A stretch of DNA of 64,000 bases, taken from assembly GCA_002633025.1 (NCBI GenBank), contig NMRB01000179.1, positions 30,390 through 94,389 on the forward strand, given 5' to 3'. Numbering within the stretch: position 1 is the first letter of the stretch; each line of letters begins with the position of its first letter. Origin of the DNA: Notospermus geniculatus (Eukaryota > Nemertea > Pilidiophora > Heteronemertea > Lineidae). Under the pieces are notes generated by a model, which saw only the letters and a list, made by a program, of their open reading frames with translations, had not been told where the DNA came from and did no database searches. Position numbers and translations under genes: made by a program. Positions 1 through 11,375 of this stretch are shown here, piece by piece.

Positions 1-788
1 ATTTTCTTGAACGGGCAATAAAGTTATCACATTCAAACAAACATATAAAGTAAGGTTACATACCTGCCGAGGGCAATATTTTGAGATATTGCTAAATTTG
101 TCCAACAAAGATAGACTTTGGAGTGATTTTGTAAAATGTATCCAAAATGGTGCACAAAGCAGAGGTTCCAGAAGGTCCACTTTCTAGCTCACTATGGATG
201 TACAGAGGCCGATGTGTTAGGCTCCTACATGTAGGCCTATGTCTTTGCATAGCAAGATGTATGAGCCTAGGTTAGATAATGTTCTGTGACTTTGTTGCAT
301 CATATTTTTTAAAGTTCCCAGTGATGAGGTAACATAGGTTTGTATGAATGAAACTGATGAATGTCTGAATTTGTTGCATCATTTTTGATTTGGTGACTTC
401 ATGACTTGCCCAGTGACTCACAGCAATTCTAATAGGCCCATTATTAGCAGATTAGGTAAGCGGTTCCTGCCTTTTCTTCAGGAGAATATGTCCTGGAACC
501 CCTCTTAGATGTCCAAAATTAGGCCTCTTTGCGTCAAGTGAGTTTACTTCCCCTAAGCCTTAACGGTGAGAAGTTTCCATCCCCTCGACGCAGGATTTAT
601 AGGTGTTTTCTGCCAAAACGAATATTCAGTCATTTCGCGGTTTGGCGCGACAAAGTCACGTGCACTTATCGACCACGGTACTGCGTGACGGCCCAGTCTG
701 ATTACACTTGGCTACAAGAAACATGGGAAGCTCGCCCTGCTTTTCGAAATTGCCGTGTTTTCATTAGTTCTGAGCACGGCCGCAGATC
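1..788. other. No gene recognised
   Basis: No exon with convincing splice signals and no repeat with visible structure was found here. Short open frames (for example 529-804, plus) have no recognisable domain and no support from splice sites. Confidence 0.4.
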
Positions 789-1186
789 GCGCAGGGCCAT
801 GTAGAATTAGCGGAATCAGCAGATCTAGCGGATTTAGCGGAGTCTGTATAAAATTGAATAAAATTCAATGATGAATGGAAACTAATTAAGTTATGTATTA
901 TAATTCTTCATCAGTTTCATCAGATTATTAAGGACCGCGAAAGTACCTTTTACAGTCGGTAATCCAAATAGGGAAACAAAAATGGTCTGCAGGAATAGTT
1001 CGGCCAGTTGCCGTTCGCGACGCTGTTGCGGCTTTTCCTTTATAACCTGCGGAACATATAGAACACTTGAAAAATTATATTACTAAATTAACTTCCATTT
1101 ATTATCAAATTTTATTCAATTTTCTACAGAATCCGCTAAATCCGCCAGATCTGCTGATTCCGCTAATTCTACATGGCCATGGCGCA
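789..1186. repeat. Foldback (palindromic) element
   Basis: The arms (about 789-895 and 1075-1186) are reverse complements over roughly 100 bases, beginning with GCGCAGGGCCATGTAGAATT and closing with its complement. The centre is unique. The form is that of a non-autonomous TIR transposon. No clear target-site duplication was seen. Confidence 0.7.
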
Positions 1187-1679
1187 GCCATTAAGTGACC
1201 TTGTTGACACTGAGAAAATCTTGAACGGTTTGCCTGGGGCCCTGACCTCTTCCCGTGATAATGTTGACAGTTACTGTGAACAATGAGCAGCCCCCATGCG
1301 ACGAGCAAGAGAATTGCAAACGCCCAGGAAACACCTCAAACGAAGGCTCAGAACATTATATACCCCACGACGCCAGGAGGTAGGCTTATCCCGTCTACGT
1401 GTATTTTACTTTTGAAATTTATCTTTCGTTTTCACTTCGAAGTGGAAATTTAATGAAATGGCCAGGGCCATCGTGCTCACCTCTGTGATAAGTCTCTGTG
1501 GTAAAGTAAACCTGGGACACTCATGGTGAATGATGAAGAATCAGTACAGACAAGATAAAGCTGAACACACCAAATTATTTCATCTGATCAGCAATAATTT
1601 AATCAATGACGTCGAAGACCGTCCGAAGGAGTTAGTGGTGTGGGCAAACCGCTTTCCTGTACTGTTGGCCGCAGATGTC

Positions 1680-2230
1680 AAAAATTCTATTTTTCAAGAT
1701 GGCCACCTGGCGGCCATATTTGAATATGTTGGAACTGAAATCTTAGCATAAATGTAGAGGATACTTACATAGATATTTAGGCAACATAAAACCATCTTAA
1801 CCTTTACTGTTGATTAGATATGGCCCGAAGTAAATTTTTCAAGATGGTTGACTGGCGGCCATATTTGATGTCCATTCTAACCGAAATTTGCCATACGTTT
1901 AGAAGGTACCTAGATAGATGATTTGGCAAGGTTATAACATCCTACTTACTCCTACTTATGAGATAAGGGTCAAAGTCCTTTTTTCACAAGATGGCTTCCT
2001 AGCGGCCATATTTGAAGTCCGATTGGGTCAAAATTTGGTGCACTTGTAGACGGTGCCTAGATATATCTTCACATCAAATCAAAACCCTCTATGTCAAATA
2101 GCCACGAAATGTGCCACCAAACAGTGGATTTGGAACTTTGACCTCTGTGACCTTGAAAAGTGGGCCAAATCAAAAACCCAGGATTTATGTGATGGAGTCT
2201 CATCAGAGGAACCCACCATAAAAGTTTTAT
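1680..2230. repeat. Diverged dispersed repeat (AAGATGGC...GGCGGCCATATTTGA modules)
   Basis: Three diverged modules, each with a 'CAAGATGG(C/T)...(C/G)GGCCATATTTGA' core followed by a 'CCTAGATA' block, recur here. The tail 'CTGTGACCTTGAAAAGT' also occurs near 30470, linking this stretch to the large repeat at 26-31 kb. The open frame 1530-1751 overlaps the first module and is probably not a gene. Confidence 0.5.
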
Positions 2231-3035
2231 GACAACACTTAGTTTTCATTCACCACCACAACTCACAACAGTGCAGAGGCCTGTGTCAAAGGTGTTGCAC
2301 GCGTGGCCAAAAATATTTGGATGAAACTGCCCCAAAATCACAATTCTACACGGAATAGTTGAAATTTCAGGATATATTATGAAAGGCCTCGATGAGTAGA
2401 ACACAGTAATATAAAACTGTTGAATGAAATCGTGCAAATAAAAAAAGTAGCAAAAAACATACCTTTACAAAATATGTGGTTTTCAGCGGATTTTTTTCGA
2501 CGCTGATACCACTAGATAGCCAGGAAAATTTACTACTTTAAATTTACTACGATTGGTTTGGAGATATTCAAGATAAACTGCTGTCCATTTACTTTTGGCC
2601 ATGAGTGTAGGCCTACATACAGGAAGTTCACAGTTTATTGGTCTTTGGTGGAAATTTTCTAAGTCCAAAAACTGGGCCCACAAAGGGAGGCCAGTATGAA
2701 TGGTATAAAAGTCAGATCAATTTCGTGGCAAGTGCACTATGGATTGACTTTGGGAGGGATCAATAGGCCCCTACTGATCAATTTCACAAATCCCGCCCAG
2801 GGGTAATTCATGGTTGATTTTGAGTATGGCATCAAAGAACCAAATGACTGAGTCCAAACCACAAAATGTGATGCATTTGGGAACCATGAATTACCCCTGT
2901 CCAGCCTTTGTGAAATTGATCAGTAGGGGCCTATTACAATTCATCCCAATCCATAGTGCACTTGCCACGAAAATGATCTGACTTTATAGCCTACCATTCA
3001 TCCTAGCCCTACCTTTGTGGGCCTAGTTTTTGGAC

Positions 3036-3181
3036 TAAAGGCGGTGACAGACTAGTGCGCACGCGACGCGGAGCGACGCGTTTTCTTTTGTGTTTTTGCG
3101 CTCCCCCGCACATGGTCCCTGAAAACACAAAAGAAAACGCGCAGCTCCGCGCCGCGTCGCGCTAGTCTGTCACCGGCTTTA
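3036..3181. mobile_element. MITE, 146 bp, TA target site
   Basis: Its ends are TAAAGGCGGTGACAGACTAG and the reverse complement, and the whole element is a near-palindrome. Unit 2 of the tandem duplication carries the uninterrupted sequence ('GGACTTAGAAAA' near 4380), so this is an insertion at TA. It encodes nothing. Confidence 0.8.
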
Positions 3182-3393
3182 GAAAATTTCCAGGGAAGAC
3201 CAATAAACTGTGAACTTCCTGAATACGTGTAAACAATGTCCGCCATTGCCAGCATCGACATTAGTGAGCTTTCGCAGCCGCCCGGTTAGGTCCTACGACT
3301 ACGTTTATCTATTGTGTGAGTTGACTCGAACAATAGATAAACGTTGTTGTAGGGCCTAGCCGGGTGGTTGCGAAAGCTCACTATTGCTGACCG

Positions 3394-3624
3394 TAGGGCC
3401 GTTTAGACGACAAGGCAAAAACCCACATTCAGAATCGATCGGATTGGATCTGATGAGACCCGTACGGGTCTCATTTGCGTTTAGACAAGATTTTAATGTG
3501 GTCGTATGTGGTCCAAAATCCACATTGGACCGCATTGGGTAGCGTTTACACGCAATAGTTTTGAACCACAATCGGATTCGATCGGATCGCATGTGGATTT
3601 TTGCCTGTCGTCTAAACGGCCCTA
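3394..3624. mobile_element. MITE, 231 bp, TIR TAGGGCCGTTTAGACGACA
   Basis: The inverted ends read TAGGGCCGTTTAGACGACA, and internal sub-repeats (ACCGCATTGGGTAGCGTTTA and similar) are present. It is absent at the matching place in unit 2 (near 4597). A second copy of the family lies at 52479-52743. Both are flanked by TA. Confidence 0.8.
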
Positions 3625-3657
3625 TTGTCCTACATGATGCAAGCTGGGGGCCGGGCA

Positions 3658-3745
3658 GCAATTTCTTTTCCCAACCAGTATAGATTCCCAACCAGTATAT
3701 CCATTACGAAATGAAATTTACGAAGTGAATGGTGGGTTAATGGTT

Positions 3746-3776
<31 letters not shown>

Positions 3777-3899
3777 GGTGAGTGTTGGGAGTAGAATGAG
3801 GATTAGGATTAAAATTAGGATTAGGATTAGCTTTTGCTATATAGGTTGGGAAAAAAAGTTGGTCGTAATGGATATATCAGTTGGGAAAAAAAAATTCGC
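3658..3899. mobile_element. Small TIR element with 9-bp target duplication and internal TTAGGG-like repeats
   Basis: It is flanked by a perfect 9-bp direct repeat GGCCGGGCA (3649-3657 and 3900-3908). Unit 2 has this sequence once, at the empty site near 4620-4630. The ends are imperfect inverted repeats (GCAATTTCTTTTCCCAAC / complement). Inside lies a short degenerate GGGTTA array (about 3755-3830). Confidence 0.75.
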
Positions 3900-4151
3900 G
3901 GCCGGGCAACCCAACAGCCATATGTTGCTCAAGCGATCACAATAGCCAATTCTTTATGCGTTGAGATAATTCTTTGGTATATTATTCCGTAGTCTGTGTA
4001 CACGTACATACGTAACACATGTACGCTAAATCGTCGGATTTATGGGCCTACACATCGAATATTCCAGCCGATGGATAGACCACGCCCCCTGAATCGCACC
4101 AGATGATATACCCGGACTATAAAAGGGTTACGTCAGTTCTATTCAAAGGCA

Positions 4152-4871
4152 TGTAATTCATGGTTGATTTTGAGTACATGGCATCAAAGAACCAAATGAC
4201 TGAGTCCAAACCACAAAATGTGATGCATTTGGGAACCATGAATTACCCCTGTCCAGCCTTTGTGAAATTGATCAGTAGGGGCCTATTACAATTGATCCCA
4301 ATCCATAGTGCACTTGCCACGAAAATGATCTGACTTTATACCATTCATCCTACGCCTCCCTTTGTGGGCCTAGTTTTTGGACTTAGAAAATTTACAGGGA
4401 AGACCAATAAACTGTGAACTTCCTGAATACGTGTAAACAATGTCCGCCATTGCCAGCATCGACATTAGTGAGCTTTCGCAACCGCCCGGTTAGGTCCTAC
4501 GACTACGTTTATCTATTGTGTGAGTTGACTCGAACAATAGATAAACGTTGTTGTAGGGCCTAACCGGGTGGTTGCGAAAGCTCACTACTGCTGACATTGT
4601 CCTACATGATGCAAGCTGGGGGCCGGGCAACCCAACAGCCATGTTGCTCAAGCGATCACAATAGCCAATTCTTTATCCGTTGAGATAATTCTTTGGTATA
4701 TTATTCCGTAGTCTGTGCACACGTACATACATAATACATGTACGCTAAATCGTCGGATTTATGGGCCTACACATCGAATGTTCCAGCCGATGGATAGACC
4801 ACGCCCCCTGAATCGCACCAGATGATATACCCGGACTATAAAAGGGTTACGTCAGTTCTATTCAAAGGCAT
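4152..4871. repeat. Tandem segmental duplication, unit 2 (empty sites)
   Basis: Direct repeat of 2802-4151 lacking the three transposon insertions of unit 1. It ends in 'ATTCAAAGGCATG', as unit 1 does. No coding sequence is recognised. Confidence 0.85.
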
Positions 4872-6230
4872 GGCCAATGGGCTACTTCCGCGCACTACCA
4901 CCGTGGCAGAATGACATCTGGCCGACTTCAGTATGGTCAATTTCAGATCTCTACGTTGGATTACGATACGATCAGCTTGCGATCGATTCGACTGGCGGGT
5001 TTTGTGACTTTTACACAGCGTGTTCCAGAAAAACGAACATTGTACAACGCTAGGAGTTTCGAAAGGTTTCTCGATAAGATAGTTCAAGTGAATGAGTAGT
5101 GGGCTTCGACACCGATTCGCACAGGGTGGTCCAAAGAATGAGGCAATTTTTTTTCTTAAAAAGGGACTTTTTGTGTCCAGCAAAACCAGTCGTTTGAGGC
5201 AAGGGTAAAGGGACACCTGCTGACAGTGGAAGAAATAGACTTGGTAGCAATTTCGTCATGGGTAGACTGCTCAGTGACATACATGTATACGAGTACTTTT
5301 GCCGTACATGTACATTTTCAGTGTAAAAGGTAGTGTTAACGCTAGGGATCGTGTTATCGGAGCCAGTTCTTAACCTTCGTGAAAGCACTCTTACATGACA
5401 AGTCCATAATAAGCGTTAACACTAACGTTAGTCTTAGGATTTCTTAAATTCGCATTCCACAAACTGGCATTTATCCCAGACCTCACCCTAAACCTTCCAC
5501 TCCAAATAAATCAATTTACCAATGTTGACATTTTTGGAGCCACCCTGTATAAAACCGCGGTCGCAATAGGCCTTCTCACCCAGTAGGATCAATTTCAAAT
5601 CCAGACTACGTGTCGATTTCACGACCTAGAAAGCGACAGACCGAAGTTCCTTCAGCCATTCACAAAGAACCCAACCTTAGCCATTCACGGTAAAAGCATA
5701 TGAAATAATGGGGAGCGCCAATTGGTCACGTGATGACTACTGATAGAGCAGACGAGACACCTAGCGTTGACCTATGCCCATTGTTCGAGAGATGCGGTTC
5801 ACCAAGCACGGCCAATCACACCTTGATTCGTCATGAATAATAGGTGGCATTGGTGTACTATCAGTTCAAAACCACGCGTATATTCTCGCGTGGTCTGCGT
5901 GATCGGGGTTCCCTATTGGGCGGTCGCGCAAGGTTTTAATGGGGCGGACACTTTTACCCATAAATCTGAGGATTTAGAGTAATTTTTTATGTCCGTAGCT
6001 GTACACACTTGCAAATAACTGGTGAAACACCCTAACAATATTCAACTGACGAACAATCGGCCCAGACCTCTTCCCGTGATAATGTTGACAGTTATTGTGA
6101 ACAATGACCCGTGTATCTTTCTCAATGCTTTACACATGCATGAGTTTCATTTCCTAAATCCCCGGCGATTCCCCCGCGGAACTGTCTCCAACTCGAATCC
6201 CATTGGTCAAAATGAACCGACGTGGCAGTA
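4872..6230. other. No gene recognised
   Basis: Only short unsupported open frames are present. About 50 bases at 6061-6110 match 1238-1287 almost exactly ('CTCTTCCCGTGATAATGTTG' core). The region ends at the TATA box of the next gene. Confidence 0.4.
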
Positions 6231-6232
6231 GG

Positions 6233-6240
6233 CCTATAAA
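6233..6240 (+). promoter_or_regulatory. Probable TATA box of astacin-like copy 1
   Basis: TATAAATA lies about 145 bases before the start codon at 6383. The intervening sequence has no ATG and no splice signal of note, which fits a single-exon gene with a short 5' UTR. Confidence 0.5.
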
Positions 6241-6382
6241 TAATTGACCACGATGTTCATTTCCAGGAAGGCAGTCTCTGCGCTCGTTTGGTATATACAC
6301 TGTATTTCGACATAATAGCTGATCATCAGCGGAGTGAATCGACTGCAAAACAGTAGTAGTCGAAAAAATCAACGTCCCCACC

Positions 6383-7348
6383 ATGGCAGACGAACGTAGA
6401 GATGTACCAGTTGGACGACGTCGTGGTTGTGAACAATACTATCAGAATCAAAGCACGCGGAAGCTTCGTTCCTTTCGTACTGAGGTGCATGTATTCATTG
6501 ACGATAACCTTGATGACAAATGGAAATCTTGCGTACGAGATGCAATGATTATATTCAATGATGTAGTACCGGGCCTACGTATGCACGATGTCGAAACCAT
6601 GGAGGGTTCCAAGATCTGGGTCCATGGAAATGACGGTGATGGAGCCTGGACACGAAGAAACATCTTTAGTAACGACCGTGTTGAAATATCGTTGGACAAA
6701 CGCTGGGACGACTCTGACAAGCAAGGCACGGCCTTTCACGAACTTATGCACGCTTTGGGATTTGAACACGAACAAAATAGGAAGGATGGCGAGCAGTACA
6801 TGGATTATAACACTGATCATCTTAGTCCTGAGGAAAGAGCTCAGTATGAGCCAGCAGAGGACACTCTGGCCCTCAACAGGTTTGATCCGCTAAGTATTAT
6901 GATGTATCCTCCCGATTGCAACTTCCAAGAAAGGCCGAAGAACAAAGTCCTTAGCGAATTAGACAAGGTAGGACTTAACATGATATATCCCCCCATGCGC
7001 CACGATGGATACAATCCAAGGTTGGCAACGTCTGGCAGTGGTCTCTACTACTGCTGTCGGCCTTTCACTTCCGGCGCTGAGGAATACGTCGAGAAGAGTC
7101 TCACCGACAAAAGATGTGGTCCAAACTGGGCAAACTGTACCGCCTGTCGCGTTCTCAAGTGCGAGAAAACTACAGCAATAGTTGAACAGGGTAAATGGCA
7201 GGGATGGACCGGGTTGGTGTACTGCGGCAAATTGGTCCGTGAAGATGATTCCGGCAATTATATTTTCTGCGGACCAAATTGTGGCCGTCCGTGCGAGGAA
7301 TGCGGAAAGCTCCTATACCCAGGTTACAAATACAACTGGCAGGCTTAG
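6383..7348 (+). CDS. Astacin-like zinc metallopeptidase, intronless, no signal peptide (copy 1)
   Basis: A 321-residue single open frame; ATG in a strong context (CACCATGG). The catalytic core has the extended zinc motif HELMHALGFEHE from about residue 119 (His119, Glu120, His123, His129) and the Met-turn SIMMYP near 172-177, as in the M12A/astacin family. A Cys-rich C-terminal module (about 220-321) contains GLYYC, CGPNW.NC.AC, GKWQGWTGLVYCGK and C.EC motifs; it is shared with copies 2 and 3 and is not an EGF or CUB domain. Classical astacins are secreted zymogens. Here there is neither signal peptide nor recognisable propeptide, so the enzyme would be made active in the cytosol unless exported unconventionally. 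Substrate is unknown. The family call is firm; the role is open. Confidence 0.88.
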   Translation: MADERRDVPVGRRRGCEQYYQNQSTRKLRSFRTEVHVFIDDNLDDKWKSCVRDAMIIFNDVVPGLRMHDVETMEGSKIWVHGNDGDGAWTRRNIFSNDRVEISLDKRWDDSDKQGTAFHELMHALGFEHEQNRKDGEQYMDYNTDHLSPEERAQYEPAEDTLALNRFDPLSIMMYPPDCNFQERPKNKVLSELDKVGLNMIYPPMRHDGYNPRLATSGSGLYYCCRPFTSGAEEYVEKSLTDKRCGPNWANCTACRVLKCEKTTAIVEQGKWQGWTGLVYCGKLVREDDSGNYIFCGPNCGRPCEECGKLLYPGYKYNWQA

Positions 7349-7569
7349 CTATCAGCAACTCTGTGCCAAAATATCGTGTTGTAACAAGTGTTTTGGTTTT
7401 TAAGTCGGGCGTGGACACTGTTGCCAATTCATGTAGGCTATACCATATTTAGATATTATGTTAGACTCCAACGAATTTTAATGAGCTTTCGCTATAACTA
7501 AGTAGGTACGGTATGCACATCTAGCGGAGTACAGCGGAGTACATACATGTATATTTGTATTAGTTGTAG

Positions 7570-10500
7570 GCCTATAGACTGGTGGGAAAGACCAATCTTG
7601 TCCCCAAACCTGTTAAAAAATATTTCTTAAACGATATTTTGACCTTGTATCGGGCCAGTATTGGTTGCTTTTATTTGAAAGCATATAGCATTCTTCGCAA
7701 ACCTAATCTTCACCGTACTTGTTTATTAACTGCGAATACGCGTGACATATCTTTGTTAAATATTTTGGCACAGGTTTACTTCTTTATTTGTCTGTTATTA
7801 TCGGGGGATGTTGAACCTAATCCTGGGCCTGATACTTCATTTTCGTTTTGTAATATAAATTGCAGAAGTTTACTCAGTCACCCTCGGAAACTGGACTCTC
7901 TATCTGTTCTTGCTAGTACATATAATTACGCTATTATAGCTCTCACTGAAACTTGGCTTAATAACTCAGTAGATGATACATGTAGTTGTATTTCGCTGGA
8001 TGGTTACAATATTCTCAGATTTGACCGTCCCACAGTGGGAGGAGGTGTACTACTTTATTTAAGAAAGGATCTAGTCATCAAATCTGTGGATTGTCTCCCA
8101 TGCGTTAATTCTGAAACATTATGGGTGAGAATTTATTTACAAGGCGGATCGTTTGTTTTTGGTGTTTCTTACTGTCCTCCTAGCACATCAGAAAATGCTG
8201 AACTGTCAGATCGTTATATATCTTACCTCGAAAATTGCTTTGATAGTATTTTAGAAATGAATCTGAGTGGTTTTGTCCTCGTGGGTGATTTTAATGCAAA
8301 TGACCCTCGTCTTGGTTATAGCAGTAATAGTAATGCCCTTGGGTCACGTGTGTATAATCTCATTCAACGGTATAACCTAGCACAAATTATTGATGAGCCT
8401 ACTAGAATTACTGTTACCAGTCAATCTCTGTTGGACTTGGTTCTTACAAATGTACCTATTTTATTTACTGCACATGGTATCTTGCCGCCTCTCACCTCTG
8501 AATGCGACCATTGAATCGTGTGGGGTACCTTTGCCTTATCTACAAGTGTCAATTACGTTTATTATAAGGAAGTTTTTGATACCTCCAATGTTAATTGGGA
8601 TAACCTTAATGAGTCTGTCATCAATGCGCACTGGGAGAATTGTTTATCGGATGTTGACCCATTGACAGCTGTTCAGAATTGGATTGATTTTTTTCATTCT
8701 ATTATCAAAACATATGTTAGATTCAAACGAATTCGAGTTAGGGCAAAAGATAAACCGTGGATTACTCAGGGGCTCAAGCATTTAGTGCGAGCACGTCATA
8801 GGGCATATAGGAAGGCGCGACGATCTAATAACCCTAATGATTGGGACAGTTACAAGGAAAAAGATCGGGTATGTAGTGAAGCAATAAATAATGCGAAGAA
8901 AGCCCATTTCTCCAGTCTCCTGGAATCGTTGAAAGATCCAAATATATGTAGGAAAAAATGGTGGAATATTGCCAAAACATTTTATAATGGAAAATGTGAC
9001 AGACCAGAAAGCGTTCCAGATTTGATGATTGACGGAAACATTATTTCAGCCCCTTCTGATAAGTGTAACATTTTGAACGCATTTTTTGTCAGGCAATCTG
9101 ATGTTGATGATTCAAATGCAACTCTTCCTGGAGAGCGGGAAATGGGCCCTGAATTCGTTATGCCTCATATAACTCCAGTTATGGTTCGTAAAATTTTGAA
9201 TTCTTTAAACGTGTCTAAGGCAACTGGCCCAGACGGTATTTCAAATTTTCTTCTTAAAGGTCTCAGCCCGTGTTTGTCAGAACCCTTATGTATTTTTTTC
9301 AATTTCTGCCTCTCTAAAGGTGTCTTTCCGGAGGCCTGGAAGGTTGCCCACGTCATTCCACTTTATAAGAAGGGAGATAGGTCTCTTCCTGACTCTTACA
9401 GGCCGGTTTCACTTTTATCCTGTGTCTCTAAAGTTTTTGAGAGAGTAGTGGCTGATTGCTTGACGGCTCATCTTAAGGCTCATAATTTAATCACCGAAAA
9501 GCAGTCAGGTTTTACAGCTGGAGATTCAACAATAAATCAGCATATTCTTTTGTCTGATATAATTTTAAATTGTTTTGAGAAGGGGGAGGAGGCAAGAGCG
9601 ATATTTCTTGACATTAGCAAGGCATTTGACCGTGTATGGCGTAAAGGGTTATTGTTTAAGCTTAGAAAAATTGGTATTTATGGTCAGATGATGAGATGGT
9701 TTGAATCGTATTTGTCTAATAGGAAACAACGTGTTGTATTGTGTGGTAGTTCCTCAGACGTGTTAGTGGTTAAAGCCGGGGTACCACAGGGATCGATACT
9801 TGGACCCATTTTATTCAACATATTCATTAACGATATTACTGACCAGATCCGTTCTGATATGCTGTTATATGCTGATGACTCAGTTCTTATAGATGTTTTT
9901 AATAATTCAATTCACTCCGATGAGAAGTTAAATGCTGACCTTTCTACGATAGAAAAATGGGCGAGAACTTGGCTTGTAGATTTTAATGCATCTAAGACAG
10001 AAGTTGTTACTTTTTCTCAGAAAAGATATCCTTCACCGGCTGATAATTTAAAATTTTTCGGAACTACATTAAAACAGGTCTTAAATCACAAGCATCTAGG
10101 TATTACTTTGAATTTTAGATTGTCCTGGAGCGAACATATCGATGATATTTTCATGAAATGTAGTAAAAGGTTGAACGTTCTGAAATCCTTGAAATATTTA
10201 CTACCGCGCTCTGTTTTGAATACTTTGTATATCACGATGATAAGGTCTATAATAGAATACGGTTGCGTTCTCTTCTACGGCAGGGACTCTCAGTTTACTG
10301 CTAAGCTTGAAAGAATTCAATACCAAGCAGGGGTTATTATTTGTGGGGCACTAAAAAATTCTAGTTATGATAAGATTTTAACGGAATTGGCCTGGCCACG
10401 ACTAAGTGAACGGGCTTCTTTTCTGAAAGTGTGTGTTTTTTATAAAGCAATTAACGGTCTCTCCCCAACTTACTTGTCCAATTTGATTATTACTAGATGT

Positions 10501-11375
10501 TTAAGGGCTGGCGTTGGAATGCCACTTCGCCAGCAATCTGCCTTTGTGCCTCCCTTCAGTAGAACAGAGCGTTACCGAGATTCCTTTATTCCTTCATCTT
10601 GTCGTTTATGGAATAGTTTACCACTTGAATTGCAGAGCCTACCTTCCTTGGCGTCATTTAAATATCAATATAAGAAAACATTTCTGAAATGGCCAGGTCC
10701 TAAAAGCTATTTCGATGTTGGTGATAGAAGACTCAATATCTTACATACAAGATTACGCCTTGGATTTACAACTACCTTAAACTTGGACCTTGCGATTCGT
10801 TCTAGTTTAGATTCTTCTTTATGCCAATGTCGTTCTGATTCCGAAACCTATTCTCATTTCTTTTTACACTGTTCCTTATATGACGTCCAGCGAAGAGTAC
10901 TTTTTGAAAAATTCTCTGCCATACTTCAGTCGGTCAATATTTACCTGGATCAGTTATCTGATCAGTCAATTATTCAGCATCTCCTCTTACGGCCTTGAAT
11001 CTGATGTTACTGGACCTCGTAACCTAAATAGAATTAATTCCAGTCTGTTTCTTATTGTGCAGGAGTTTATAAAGAATACCAACCGTTTTGTTTGATGGTT
11101 AAGGTACGTTTACTTCATATATATGTAGTTACATGTAGCCTCAATGTTATCTGTTCGGTTGGGTAGGAGCGCAGCGGGTTTCTTTATTTGTTTATTTTGT
11201 TTGTTTGTTTTTTCTTTTCTTTTTTTTGTCCCTACAAAGTCACTTTGTCAATATTTATAGAATGTTATCTCATGTAGCCATTGTTAATTCTCATTTGTAA
11301 GAGGGTAGCCATAATGTGCTTTGCGCACGGCACCCTGATTAATGTGAATAAATGAAAATGAATGTTTTTGATTGT
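7570..11375 (+). mobile_element. APE-type non-LTR retrotransposon (CR1/L2-like LINE), nearly full length, inactive
   Basis: It holds one long endonuclease-RT frame and an AT-rich 3' UTR ending in a short degenerate TGAA/AATGAA-rich tail (about 11340-11370). The 5' limit is uncertain: the coding frame is open from 7570 after an in-frame TAG at 7561, and no ATG precedes the endonuclease, so the copy is probably 5'-truncated. It lies about 230 bases downstream of the astacin-like gene in the same orientation. No clear target-site duplication was found. Confidence 0.85.
7582..10998 (+). pseudogene. LINE polyprotein: 2A-like peptide, APE endonuclease, reverse transcriptase; in-frame stop
   Basis: Frames 7582-8514 and 8518-10998 are the same reading frame, split by TGA at 8512-8514. 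In order: a hydrophobic stretch ending in SGDVEPNPGP, matching the 2A consensus D(V/I)ExNPGP; APE endonuclease motifs (ETWL, GGGVLLYL, GDFNAN, DLVLTN, and the terminal DH right before the stop); then RT motifs FLDISKAFD, GVPQGSILGP and YADD; and a C-terminal TRLRLG...C.C...HFFLHC region typical of CR1/L2-like elements. The catalytic motifs on both sides are intact, so decay looks recent. The first codon taken (7582) is GTG; no upstream in-frame ATG exists. Known relatives are the sea-urchin and amphioxus LINEs with N-terminal 2A sequences. Confidence 0.88.

Larger units (their letters stand above)
2802..4151. repeat. Tandem segmental duplication, unit 1 (filled)
   Basis: This unit is repeated in direct orientation at 4152-4871. 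It is longer because it contains three insertions missing from unit 2: 3036-3181, 3394-3624 and 3658-3899. Outside the insertions the two units are almost identical, so the duplication is young. No gene is recognised in either unit. Confidence 0.85.
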
